Shown here in pieces: positions 8,667-16,222 of a stretch of DNA of 52,866 nucleotides (the first letter of the stretch is position 1; each line of letters begins with the position of its first letter). The translations under genes and the position numbers were made by a program. The DNA is taken from the NCBI RefSeq assembly GCF_900142005.1, contig NZ_FQZL01000027.1:1-52866 (forward strand), written 5' to 3'. The DNA is from Dethiosulfatibacter aminovorans DSM 17477 (GTDB lineage: Bacteria; Bacillota; Clostridia; Tissierellales; Dethiosulfatibacteraceae). The notes beneath the pieces were generated by a model, which made no database searches, was not told where the DNA came from, and was given only the letters and a program-made list of their open reading frames with translations.

Positions 8667-8794
8667 ATAGTTGAGTTTATTCTAGAACCTTTATGTCTCG
8701 ACGATTCAACGGGACATGAAAGGGATAGGATAAATACGAAACTCAACTTTTAAGTTTAAACTTTACATTAATTTGTCAAGGTTAGTTGAGTTTA
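8667..8794 (+). promoter_or_regulatory. Repeat array with alternative stems upstream of ptb
   Basis: AGTTGAGTTT occurs twice (near 8669 and 8784) and its complement AAACTCAACT once between them (near 8740). The middle copy can pair with either flank, giving two mutually exclusive stems. Within the first, CTTTATGTC can pair with GACATGAAAG (one bulge) around 8689-8722. This resembles a switchable leader or a set of protein-binding repeats. No T-box or known riboswitch signature is recognisable. Confidence 0.4.
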
Positions 8795-8808
8795 ATTCGA
8801 AACTTTTC

Positions 8809-8835
8809 TAGCCTTTACAGTAACTGTTAAGGCTA
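8809..8835. promoter_or_regulatory. 27-bp imperfect palindrome upstream of ptb
   Basis: TAGCCTT and AAGGCTA arms flank ACAGT-A-ACTGT, centred on 8822, with one mismatched pair. The near-continuous symmetry suits a dimeric regulator's operator better than an RNA hairpin. The MerR protein at 11762-12580 is one candidate binder; this is a guess. Confidence 0.5.
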
Positions 8836-8930
8836 CAATGGAATTATAGTAATATGCATGTATATAAAACAAAATATTATAAGGTGGCTTTGTTCAAAAT
8901 CAAAGCTTACACAACACTAAGGAGCATAAG

Positions 8931-9833
8931 ATGGTTATAAAAAATTTCGACCACCTCATCGAGCTGGTCAAGGATATCGATGGAGTAAAAAGGGTAGCAG
9001 TGGTATGCGCCCATGACGAGCATACGCTGGAAGCTGTGCAGAAGGCTGAAAATGAGGGGCTTGTTAAGTCCGTATTGATTGGTAAAGGTGCTGAAATAAA
9101 GGAAATATTGAAAAAGCTGAATTTTGCGAAGGAAGATTCTGAAATAATTGATATTGAGGGAGACCAGGAGTCATCATACAAGGCTGTTGAAATCATCAGG
9201 GAAGGTGGAGCTGATTTCATAATGAAGGGAAAGATACAGACAGGAGACCTGTTGAAAGCTGTTGTTGACAAGGAAAAAGGTCTCAGGACAGGAAGGGTCA
9301 TGTCCCATATAGTTTTCAACGAGGTGCCAAACTATCACAAGCTTATAGCTATAACAGACGGTGGAATGATGATGTATCCCGACCTTGACAAGAAGAAGCA
9401 GATTCTTGAGAATGCAGTGGACGCCTTGATATCTCTTGGATACGACAAGCCGAAGGTTGCAGCCCTTGCAGCAGTTGAGAAGGTCAATCCAAAGATGCCT
9501 GAAACAGTCGATGCAGGAGCCCTTAAGGATATGTATATCAACGGACAAATTGAAAACTGCATAGTCGAGGGTCCCATATCCTACGATCTGACAATGAGCA
9601 GGGAATCTGCTGAAATAAAAGGATTTGACAGTCCCGTTACTGGAGATGCGGACATTATGCTTGTTCCTAATATAACAGTAGGGAACATTCTCGGCAAATC
9701 ACTTATCTATTCTGCAGGAGCAAGGATGGCAGGCTTTATAGTCGGTGCAAAGGTGCCTATAGTACTTACTTCAAGAGGATCAACATCTGAAGAGAAATAT
9801 CTGTCGCTGGTACTTTCGGCTGCTGCGGTTTAA
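8931..9833 (+). CDS. ptb: Phosphate butyryltransferase (phosphotransacylase)
   Basis: The 300-residue cytoplasmic enzyme exchanges CoA for phosphate on acyl-CoA, giving acyl phosphate for the kinase encoded downstream. Family blocks are GADFIMKGKIQTGDLLKAV (about 90-108), GDADIMLVPNITVGNILGKSL (about 237-257) and PIVLTSRGSTSEEKYLSL near the end. It starts at 8931 behind AAGGAG. In this context, next to iorAB and aminotransferases, the physiological substrates may be branched-chain or aryl acyl-CoAs as well as butyryl-CoA; the sequence does not decide this. It appears co-transcribed with the membrane protein and buk. Confidence 0.93.
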   Translation: MVIKNFDHLIELVKDIDGVKRVAVVCAHDEHTLEAVQKAENEGLVKSVLIGKGAEIKEILKKLNFAKEDSEIIDIEGDQESSYKAVEIIREGGADFIMKGKIQTGDLLKAVVDKEKGLRTGRVMSHIVFNEVPNYHKLIAITDGGMMMYPDLDKKKQILENAVDALISLGYDKPKVAALAAVEKVNPKMPETVDAGALKDMYINGQIENCIVEGPISYDLTMSRESAEIKGFDSPVTGDADIMLVPNITVGNILGKSLIYSAGARMAGFIVGAKVPIVLTSRGSTSEEKYLSLVLSAAAV

Positions 9834-9904
9834 TAAATGACTTATAGGTAAAATAATTAAAATATACAGTTGATTAATGATATAATTATATGAGGAGTAA
9901 TTTA

Positions 9905-10582
9905 ATGAACAAAGGTGATTTTTTGTGGATTGGCGGCATTGCGTTGGTGGTATTGTTTATAGTATCACCGCAAACCAATCCGATATTTTTAAGTTTGACT
10001 TCGAGTCATCCTTATATGATGGCGTTTGCCAAATTTGGAATACTGGCTACAATGGGAGAGCTGCTTGCCCATAGAATAAGAAGTGGGAAATGGACCAAGC
10101 CTGTAGGAATGATGTACAAGGCAGTTGTGTGGGGATTCTTCGGGATATTGATAACTCTTGCATTCCAGTTGTTTACGGCCGGGGTTGTTTCAGCGCAGGC
10201 AAAAGGATACTTGCCGGGTGAGGGATCAGGACTGATGTTTGCTTTCTTTACATCATCTACAATGAACCTGTTCTTTGCACCTGTATTCATGGCTTGTCAC
10301 AAGTGTACGGATTCATATATAAACCTGAGTGTAGGTGGAATTATTAAAAAACCAACACTTGACGATGTGCTGAAGGATGCGGACTGGAATTCATATGTGA
10401 ATTTTGTGTTGTTGAAAACAGTGCCGTTCTTCTGGATACCTGCACATACAATAACGTTTTTGCTGCCGGGAGAGTACAGGATTGTGGCGGCAGCTTTCTT
10501 GTCCATAGCATTGGGAGCATTTCTTGCGCTGGCGAATAAAAAAAAGACGGTAGCCCTTGAACCGTGTTTAAGGGAAATATAA
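9905..10582 (+). CDS. Mpv17/PMP22-like integral membrane protein between ptb and buk
   Basis: The 225-residue protein has about five hydrophobic segments and no signal peptide cleavage site. Its layout recalls the Mpv17/PMP22 family: an early HPYMMAFAKFGILATMGELLA stretch, a central YKAVVWGFFG segment, and a late FWIPAHTITFLLPGEYR block like the family's W-P-x-x-Q-x-x-N-F-x-x-V-P-x-x-x-R. The match is by eye and moderate. The ATG at 9890 overlaps the GAGGAG site, so 9905 is the better start. It lies 71 nt after ptb and 16 nt before buk, so it should be expressed with them. A channel or exporter for acid products is possible but unproven. Confidence 0.55.
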   Translation: MNKGDFLWIGGIALVVLFIVSPQTNPIFLSLTSSHPYMMAFAKFGILATMGELLAHRIRSGKWTKPVGMMYKAVVWGFFGILITLAFQLFTAGVVSAQAKGYLPGEGSGLMFAFFTSSTMNLFFAPVFMACHKCTDSYINLSVGGIIKKPTLDDVLKDADWNSYVNFVLLKTVPFFWIPAHTITFLLPGEYRIVAAAFLSIALGAFLALANKKKTVALEPCLREI

Positions 10583-10598
10583 TTACAAGGAGAAAATC

Positions 10599-11669
10599 AT
10601 GTATAATATTTTAGCAATTAATCCGGGATCGACTTCGACAAAGATTGCACTCTATGAAGATGAAAAACTGATACAGGAAAAGAATATAACTCACTCAAAC
10701 GAGGAAATTGAGAAATACGAGAAGATTACTGACCAGTATGAGATGAGATACAGCGAGATCATGAATTTCCTCAATGAAATCAATTACGATGTGAAGAATC
10801 TCTCCGCGGTTGTTGGAAGGGGTGGTCTTCTTCCTCCGGTGAAGTCGGGAGCATACAAGGTCAATGATGTCATGGTTGACGTTCTCAAGAACAGACCTGT
10901 TTTAGAGCACGCATCCAATCTTGCTGCAATCATCGCTTACGAAATGGCCGAAGAACTTGGAATACCTTCCTACATATATGATTCTGTTGCAGTGGACGAA
11001 CTTGATGACATAGCGAGATATTCGGGAATGGTGGACATCAAGAGAAAGAGCCTTTCCCATGCCCTTAACATGAGAGCTACTGCAATCAGTACTGCAGAAG
11101 AAATCGGAAAACCTTACACGGAATCCAACATAATAGTTGCACACCTGGGCGGTGGAATGAGTGTTTCCATTCACAAAAACGGCAAGATGGTTGACATAGT
11201 GTCGGATGATGAAGGTCCATTCTCTCCGGAAAGGGCAGGAAGGGTTCCTTGCAAGGATCTGATTTCAATGTGCTATAAGTACGACCAGAAGACAATGAAG
11301 GCAAAGCTTAGAGGGAAAGGCGGCTTGATTTCATACCTTGGCACAAACGATGCCAGGGAAGTTGAGAAGATGATCGGAGAAGGCAACAAGGAAGCGGCGA
11401 TCATATATGAAGCCATGGCATACCAGATAGCAAAGGGAATAGGCGAGCTTGCTACTGTTGTAAAGGGCAAGGTTGATGCAATTGCGATAACTGGTGGAAT
11501 TGCATATTCCAAGATGATAACAGACTGGATAACGGAAAGAGTTGAATTCATAGCTCCCGTACATATCCATCCCGGCGAAAACGAGCTTGAATCTCTTGTT
11601 CTTGGAACAATAAGGGTTCTTGACGGCAAGGAAGAAGCCAGGGAATACAAGGAAGAAGTAAGGGTTTAG
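10599..11669 (+). CDS. buk: Butyrate kinase
   Basis: The 356-residue ASKHA-fold kinase transfers phosphate from acyl phosphate to ADP, yielding ATP and the free fatty acid. It opens with the phosphate-binding NPGSTSTKIALYED motif (about 7-20) and has GRGGLL (about 74-79) and the conserved VAHLGGGMSVSIHKNGK and GPFSPERAGRVP blocks (about 181-220). The length is typical. It starts at 10599 behind AAGGAG, 16 nt after the membrane protein. With Ptb it completes the acyl-CoA to ATP route, probably serving acyl-CoAs from IorAB-type enzymes. Confidence 0.94.
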   Translation: MYNILAINPGSTSTKIALYEDEKLIQEKNITHSNEEIEKYEKITDQYEMRYSEIMNFLNEINYDVKNLSAVVGRGGLLPPVKSGAYKVNDVMVDVLKNRPVLEHASNLAAIIAYEMAEELGIPSYIYDSVAVDELDDIARYSGMVDIKRKSLSHALNMRATAISTAEEIGKPYTESNIIVAHLGGGMSVSIHKNGKMVDIVSDDEGPFSPERAGRVPCKDLISMCYKYDQKTMKAKLRGKGGLISYLGTNDAREVEKMIGEGNKEAAIIYEAMAYQIAKGIGELATVVKGKVDAIAITGGIAYSKMITDWITERVEFIAPVHIHPGENELESLVLGTIRVLDGKEEAREYKEEVRV

Positions 11670-11720
11670 GTTGCAATTGATTAATACTCAAGAAAAGTAT
11701 TATGTAAATATGAAATGGAA

Positions 11721-11756
11721 AAGGGTGCACCTCTTGTTGTAGATGGTGCTCCCTTG
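11721..11756. terminator. Bidirectional terminator between buk and merR
   Basis: AAGGG-T-GCACC pairs with GGTGC-T-CCCTT with one central mismatch. It serves the convergent buk and merR genes. Confidence 0.7.
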
Positions 11757-11761
11757 ATTTA

Positions 11762-12580
11762 TTATTCGACAATAGGTATCTGAATCTCGGTAATATAGAA
11801 GTTCGGGTCGCTTGAAATGTAGTGGTCTATTATTGTTCTTTCGACGGCAAAATCCCCAAGGGCCAGTTTTTTCTTCTTTGCATACTCGGTGAGACTGCCG
11901 TAGTGCTTATGTGCCTCGTGGTGGTCTCCCCTAATATATTTGGTGAGCCACGCTCCTGCTTCAAGCCAGTCCATGTTCCTGGTGTGGTTGTAGAATGGGT
12001 CGTCGGCCATGAGGAAGGCTGCGGAGAATTCCTCCGGTCCCCTTGTATCTACAATATCCATGTCAACTATGAATCCTACATCTCCTATGAATATGCTGGG
12101 TGGCAGCTTGTGGTCATTCTGCAGATTAACAAGGTTGAACTCCCAGTCCTGCTGTTCCTTCATTTCCTTTTTAAGCTTGAGAATCCTTCTCCTTTCCAGC
12201 TTTTGAACCGTGATCACACCTGAAGGGGGAAGGTTTCTGATGTATTCTATTGAAGCAATCCTTTTTTTGATTCTTTCCTCCAGAAGCTTAAGTTCGGCCA
12301 TCTCCTCGTTGACCCTTTTAAGCTGGTCCTGGAGGATGGTTTCGTATTCGTTCATATTCCTGTTTTCCATATGCTTCTTGATTTCCTTGATGGATACTCC
12401 CATATGTCTGAAATAGTTGATGAGATGTATCTCCTCCACCTTGTCTATTGTATAGTATCTGTATCCGTTTTCGGAAATGCCGCTTGCCTTGAAGAGGCCT
12501 ATGTCGTCGTAATACCTGAGATTCCTTGGTGAAACGCCGGCTATTTTCGAGAATTCCTTTACATTAAGCTGCAGACTCAT
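11762..12580 (-). CDS. MerR family regulator with BmrR-like effector domain
   Basis: The 272-residue regulator has a MerR winged-helix head (about 3-70: FSKIAGVSPRNLRYYDDIGLF, NGYRYYTIDKVEEIHLI), a coiled-coil dimerisation helix (about 78-110) and a C-terminal region of about 150 residues like the effector-binding (GyrI/BmrR) domains. The frame opens earlier with TTG at 12598, but the ATG at 12580 has GGGAGG at proper spacing. Convergent with buk. Family members bind small hydrophobic ligands and activate promoters with long spacers. A role in the ptb-buk locus is suggested only by position. Confidence 0.88.
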   Translation of the reverse strand: MSLQLNVKEFSKIAGVSPRNLRYYDDIGLFKASGISENGYRYYTIDKVEEIHLINYFRHMGVSIKEIKKHMENRNMNEYETILQDQLKRVNEEMAELKLLEERIKKRIASIEYIRNLPPSGVITVQKLERRRILKLKKEMKEQQDWEFNLVNLQNDHKLPPSIFIGDVGFIVDMDIVDTRGPEEFSAAFLMADDPFYNHTRNMDWLEAGAWLTKYIRGDHHEAHKHYGSLTEYAKKKKLALGDFAVERTIIDHYISSDPNFYITEIQIPIVE

Positions 12581-12737
12581 TGGTTTCCTCCCTTGCAATT
12601 CGAACGGCTTGATTATATAAAAATGATTTCATGGATTGCATTGGCATTACAGTTGCTGTAAACATTATTGTATTACATATGGATGATTATGACAACAGGA
12701 ACTGTATAAGGTTGCGGTGTCAAATGGGGTCAAATAT

Positions 12738-12772
12738 AAAAAGCACCTGGAAAAATTTTCCAGATGCTTTTT
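12738..12772 (-). terminator. Terminator of the small 12.9-kb gene
   Basis: AAAAGCA-C-CTGGAAAA pairs with TTTTCCAG-A-TGCTTTT. The AT-rich outer arms let it act in both directions; it follows the minus-strand gene ending at 12879. Confidence 0.75.
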
Positions 12773-12878
12773 GAACCCTTTTAGCACATTGCTTGCCTAT
12801 ACTTTCCCGGCCTCGGGGATGGAAGGCTTTTGCATTACCCCTAATGTTTATGCTCTCATGGATTGCTGCAGCGGCATA

Positions 12879-13178
12879 TCAGTTTTCTATACAGACTTTG
12901 TGACTGAATTCATTCAGGAAAGATTTGATTATACCGTCGGTCTTGTTTTCGTCCAAGCTGTATCCGGTATAAATTGCATCCATAGTATGTATTCTGATTT
13001 CAGTTGTAGTATGGTTTCTTATTATTACAGATATGCTCAAGAGGTCGTTGTCCATAATCAGTATTTCTTCGTCATCGGAATCGTCGTCATAAAAAACAGA
13101 GATAGCCTTTTCTCTAACTGACAATGTACATGGTTTTGTTTCGAAAAAACCGGTTTTCAGTTTGAATTTACAGACCAT
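12879..13178 (-). CDS. Small protein of unknown function
   Basis: I do not recognise this 99-residue protein. It begins MVCKFKLKTGFFETKPCTLSV and has alternating beta-strand-like segments (AISVFYDDD, LSISVIIRN, TEIRIHTMDAIYTGY) ending in a short helix. The pattern recalls small PH-like beta-barrel domains, but this is weak. An AGGAGG site 5 nt before the ATG at 13178 fixes the start; the frame extends further upstream without a ribosome site. It is divergent from the large HTH gene and shares the TTGTCAC/GTGACAA palindrome region, so the two are probably controlled together. Confidence 0.7.
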   Translation of the reverse strand: MVCKFKLKTGFFETKPCTLSVREKAISVFYDDDSDDEEILIMDNDLLSISVIIRNHTTTEIRIHTMDAIYTGYSLDENKTDGIIKSFLNEFSHKVCIEN

Positions 13179-13267
13179 AGATGCCTCCTTTTGTACAGCT
13201 GCTTTATATAGTATACAGGAATTTAGAAAAATAGGAATACTTCCGGAGAGGATGTCAATGACAAATC

Positions 13268-13286
13268 TTGTCACAAAACGTGACAA
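13268..13286. promoter_or_regulatory. Palindromic operator between divergent genes
   Basis: TTGTCAC-N5-GTGACAA is a perfect inverted repeat placed just upstream of the -35 box of the HTH gene and within the divergent intergenic region. The HTH protein itself is the obvious candidate binder. Confidence 0.65.
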
Positions 13287-13291
13287 AACAA

Positions 13292-13320
13292 TTGAGAACC
13301 ATGCCTTCCAATAGTATAAT
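13292..13320 (+). promoter_or_regulatory. Sigma-70 promoter of the HTH gene
   Basis: TTGAGA and TATAAT are separated by exactly 17 nt, 20 nt before the start codon at 13340. The short leader contains a GGTGGTG ribosome site. Confidence 0.75.
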
Positions 13321-13339
13321 GAATATAGGTGGTGATATA

Positions 13340-14869
13340 ATGACTTTCTCTGAAAAACTTGATTGTTTGATGAATATTACGAAAACTACAAACAGCTCCC
13401 TTGCCTTGTATACATCCCTGGATCCTTCGTACATAAGCCGTCTTAGGAATGGTAAAAGAAAACCGGCGAAAAATGAAGACTATGTTGAAAAAATGGCGGT
13501 TTACTTTGAGAAGAATTGCAGGGAAAGGCACCAGATAGTAAGCATCATGGATGTCATGGGTGCGGACATGTCCTCTGTAAATGAAAATTTATCAATTTCC
13601 AAATATATTTACCAGTGGCTGTTGAGTGAAGAGGTTGATTACAAGAGTCAAAATGAAAGTGTTGAAGGTTTTTTGGGTGGCTTTTCAAAATTCAAAGCCA
13701 ACATTCCCGACAATCTTAAATCGACAAAGAATATTGACCGCTATGAAGTAGATGTGTCGGAAAATTCCTATAAGGCATATTATGGATCTGTCGGAAAGCG
13801 GGATGCTGCAATAGCGTTCCTATCCCTGGTGATCAATAAAAAGAAGCCTGGGAACATCCTGTTTTACAGTGATGAAAGCATGGATTGGATGACTGATGAT
13901 CCGAGGTTCACGAAAAAGTGGGCCATGTATATGATGCAGGCAATAAGCAAGGGCAACAAGATAAAAATTATCCATACCATAAGCAGGAACCTGGATGAAA
14001 TGCTTTCTGCCATAGGAAAATGGATGCCTCTGTATATGACCGGGTCAATTGAACCCTACTATTATCCCAAAAAAAGAGATGGTGTATTTAAAAGGACACT
14101 TTTTGTGGCTGAAAACACAGCTGCGGTAACATCATCATCTGTTTTCAATGCTCAAAATGACACTGCGAGTTTTTTGTTTACGGACAAGAAAACTGTAGCG
14201 TCTTTTGAAAATGAGTTTGAAGACTATTTGAGGCTTTGCAAACCATTGATGAAGATATTCACCCAAAATCACAGATCGAATTATGAGTCTATTTTCAGAG
14301 AGTTTGAAATGGAACAAGCAAATACAATAATGAAGTCGGGATCCCTATCATTATCATCGATGTCGCCTGAGTTGATCAGAAATGTTCTGGAGAGAAGAAT
14401 GGACGGTGGAAATGAAGAAATTGTCAGATTTTATCAGGGCAGGATTGAAAATATGAGAGCTTCATTGGAAAACCACAGGGTAATGGAAATATTGAATTTG
14501 CCGGATAAAGAAACAATAGAAAAAGGGGAATTGAGGATAGCGATTAATGAAAATGAGTCGGGGGAAGCCTACTTTTACACATGGGAAGAATTCCGGGAAC
14601 ATGTCCTCAATGTGATTTTTCTGCTTAAGAACTATAAAAATTACAAGGTTTGTTTATCCAAACAGGAAGAGAATGATGACAGTGCAATATATGTCAAGGA
14701 ATATGTTGGAGCCATAATAATAAAGACATCGACTCCCAAGGTGTATTTTGCAATAAATGAAGACAATATGACCGGGGCAATATGGGATTACTTGATCAAC
14801 AGGACAAGGGAAGTTAAACTGAAGGACAAAAATGGTGTTATTGAAAGACTTGAGGATTATATAAAATAG
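13340..14869 (+). CDS. Large XRE/HTH-type regulator with unassigned C-terminal region
   Basis: The 509-residue protein begins with a helix-turn-helix of the Cro/CI kind (about 3-50; LALYTSLDPSYISRLRNGKRKP looks like the recognition segment). The remaining 450 residues do not match a family I can name. They include a segment GNKIKIIHTISRNLDEM...WMPLYMTGSIEPYYY (about 210-250) that vaguely resembles the phospholipase-D-like ligand domains of some TrmB regulators. There are no transmembrane segments. The ATG at 13340 follows the promoter and a purine-rich site; the upstream extension of the frame lies within the promoter. It is probably autoregulated through the adjacent palindrome. Followed by a terminator. 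Confidence 0.72.
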   Translation: MTFSEKLDCLMNITKTTNSSLALYTSLDPSYISRLRNGKRKPAKNEDYVEKMAVYFEKNCRERHQIVSIMDVMGADMSSVNENLSISKYIYQWLLSEEVDYKSQNESVEGFLGGFSKFKANIPDNLKSTKNIDRYEVDVSENSYKAYYGSVGKRDAAIAFLSLVINKKKPGNILFYSDESMDWMTDDPRFTKKWAMYMMQAISKGNKIKIIHTISRNLDEMLSAIGKWMPLYMTGSIEPYYYPKKRDGVFKRTLFVAENTAAVTSSSVFNAQNDTASFLFTDKKTVASFENEFEDYLRLCKPLMKIFTQNHRSNYESIFREFEMEQANTIMKSGSLSLSSMSPELIRNVLERRMDGGNEEIVRFYQGRIENMRASLENHRVMEILNLPDKETIEKGELRIAINENESGEAYFYTWEEFREHVLNVIFLLKNYKNYKVCLSKQEENDDSAIYVKEYVGAIIIKTSTPKVYFAINEDNMTGAIWDYLINRTREVKLKDKNGVIERLEDYIK

Positions 14870-14884
14870 CGTGATATGGAATGT

Positions 14885-14913
14885 TAAAAAACGGACTGGG
14901 CAGTCCGTTTTTT
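14885..14913. terminator. Terminator between HTH gene and iclR1
   Basis: AAAAACGGACTG pairs with CAGTCCGTTTTTT; it can act on both convergent genes. Confidence 0.85.
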
Positions 14914-14929
14914 AATGGCCGCATTCTCT

Positions 14930-15769
14930 TTATAGAGTGTTTTTCAGTTTTAGTATTTCCGGTGAAAACTTCTTGAGGAATTCGTTGGCTTCATTTGCAG
15001 CATCTTTAACTTCCTTTTCCATGGATTCCAGACCCTTGTAAAGGAGCCTGTTTGTAGGGCCTGATATTCCAAGGACTGCAATGATGTTTTTGTTCCGGTC
15101 AAAGAGCGGAGCTGAAATGCATGTGAGGCCGTAGGAGTATTCCTCCCTGTCGTAGGATATTCCTTCCCTAAGTATTTTTTTCATTTCTTTTAGAAATGTC
15201 TCGTATTTGGTTATTGTGAAGTGTGTATACTCGATCCTTTCCTCGTTTTCGAAATAGTCCTTGATTCTTTCGTCTGTCCATCTTGAAAGGAAGAGCTTTC
15301 CTGATGAAGAGCAGTGAAGTGGCGCCAGCGGTTCCAATACGGACATCAGAGCGAAGGAATCTCCCTCAACTGTTTTTATTGTCAGTATCTTGTCCTTGTA
15401 CATGATGCTGAGGTTGACGTTTTCATTGACTTTGTTAACGAGGGTTTCCATGTAGGGTGTTACAAGGTTGATTAATGAAATGTTTTTTTCTATTTTTTTT
15501 GAGTATTCATAGAAGAGGTATCCCAGGGAATATTCCATGGTATCGGGATCAAGTTTGAGATAGTTGTATTTCTCAAGGGTTTTCATTATCCTGAAGGTGG
15601 TAACCTTTGCTAGACCCAGTTCCTTGGCAAGAGGAGATACTCCCAGAGGCTTTTTGGATTTATAAATCCTGTCCATTATCATTGCTGCTCTTTCAACCAT
15701 TACGTTCAGATCTTCATTTTCGTTTGTGTTTGTATCCTTGTTTGGTTTCATTTCTTTGTCTTTTCCCAT
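14930..15769 (-). CDS. IclR family transcriptional regulator 1
   Basis: The 279-residue repressor has a winged HTH (about 23-75; SPLAKELGLAKVTTFRIMKTLEKYNYL) and a C-terminal GAF-like effector domain (about 95-270; YSYGLTCISAPLFDRNKNIIAVLGISGPTNRL). It is divergent from the aminotransferase at 16223, whose promoter overlaps an IclR-type palindrome. It is clearly paralogous to the IclR protein at 30038-30832. The N-terminus has an extra acidic, low-complexity stretch (MKPNKDTNTNENED). It likely controls the neighbouring aminotransferase-symporter module in response to an amino acid or keto acid. Confidence 0.92.
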   Translation of the reverse strand: MGKDKEMKPNKDTNTNENEDLNVMVERAAMIMDRIYKSKKPLGVSPLAKELGLAKVTTFRIMKTLEKYNYLKLDPDTMEYSLGYLFYEYSKKIEKNISLINLVTPYMETLVNKVNENVNLSIMYKDKILTIKTVEGDSFALMSVLEPLAPLHCSSSGKLFLSRWTDERIKDYFENEERIEYTHFTITKYETFLKEMKKILREGISYDREEYSYGLTCISAPLFDRNKNIIAVLGISGPTNRLLYKGLESMEKEVKDAANEANEFLKKFSPEILKLKNTL

Positions 15770-15838
15770 GTATATGCTCCGGCAAAATTAATTATTTGTG
15801 CAAAACGGTTAACGAGGCGAAGCCGCTTTCTTGTTATG

Positions 15839-15867
15839 ATTATATATCCATTTTGATATAAATTCAA
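15839..15867 (-). promoter_or_regulatory. Sigma-70 promoter of iclR1
   Basis: On the minus strand TTGAAT and TATAAT are separated by 17 nt, about 70 nt upstream of the iclR1 start. Confidence 0.65.
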
Positions 15868-15903
15868 TATAAAGAAAGTAATGGTATGCATTCTGATGAA
15901 TTA

Positions 15904-15917
15904 CGGAACGGCGTTCA
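15904..15917. promoter_or_regulatory. IclR-type box, distal copy (module 1)
   Basis: CGGAAC-GGC-GTTCA is a degenerate copy of the box at 16105-16119, with similar downstream context (AAGAAAATGAAT compared with AAGAAGTGAAT). It lies in the divergent iclR1-aminotransferase intergenic region, which holds no gene. Confidence 0.5.
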
Positions 15918-16068
15918 AGAAAATGAATATTATCTAAAAGATGGTGCAATGGTATGGATGTGATCTTAAAGATCTAATATTACGGGCAAGGACCTGCCAA
16001 TAGCAATGGATTTTGATAACTTGACTATAAAAATGAGAAAAATGAATGGGGATGCAGTCAAATTAGGC

Positions 16069-16097
16069 TTGACAGTGATAAAAAACAGATATATAAT
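16069..16097 (+). promoter_or_regulatory. Consensus sigma-70 promoter of aminotransferase module 1
   Basis: TTGACA-N17-TATAAT is a perfect consensus match. Predicted start of transcription near 16104 falls at the edge of the IclR box. Confidence 0.9.
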
Positions 16098-16104
16098 TGT
16101 CATA

Positions 16105-16119
16105 TGGAACGGGGTTCCA
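16105..16119. promoter_or_regulatory. IclR-type operator at the module 1 start site
   Basis: TGGAAC-GGG-GTTCCA is a perfect palindrome with the TGGAA-N-TTCCA architecture known for IclR family operators. It covers the predicted transcription start, so binding should repress. Confidence 0.75.
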
Positions 16120-16222
16120 AGAAGTGAATAAATAAATCGAAATGGTGAATATTTGGAAAGAGTTACGGAAAATAGATGGAGGACTAGCCGTCTTTCATTA
16201 AGGTTCTAAAGAGGTGAATGCA

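Noticed and set aside
8667..8794. Possible CRISPR or insertion-sequence end from the repeated AGTTGAGTTT
   Set aside because: Only two direct copies with one inverted copy, uneven spacing, no spacers of equal length and no transposase remnant; better read as regulatory structure.
12717..13121. 134-codon plus-strand open frame
   Set aside because: It overlaps the minus-strand small gene with a good ribosome site and runs through that gene's terminator; no ribosome site of its own.
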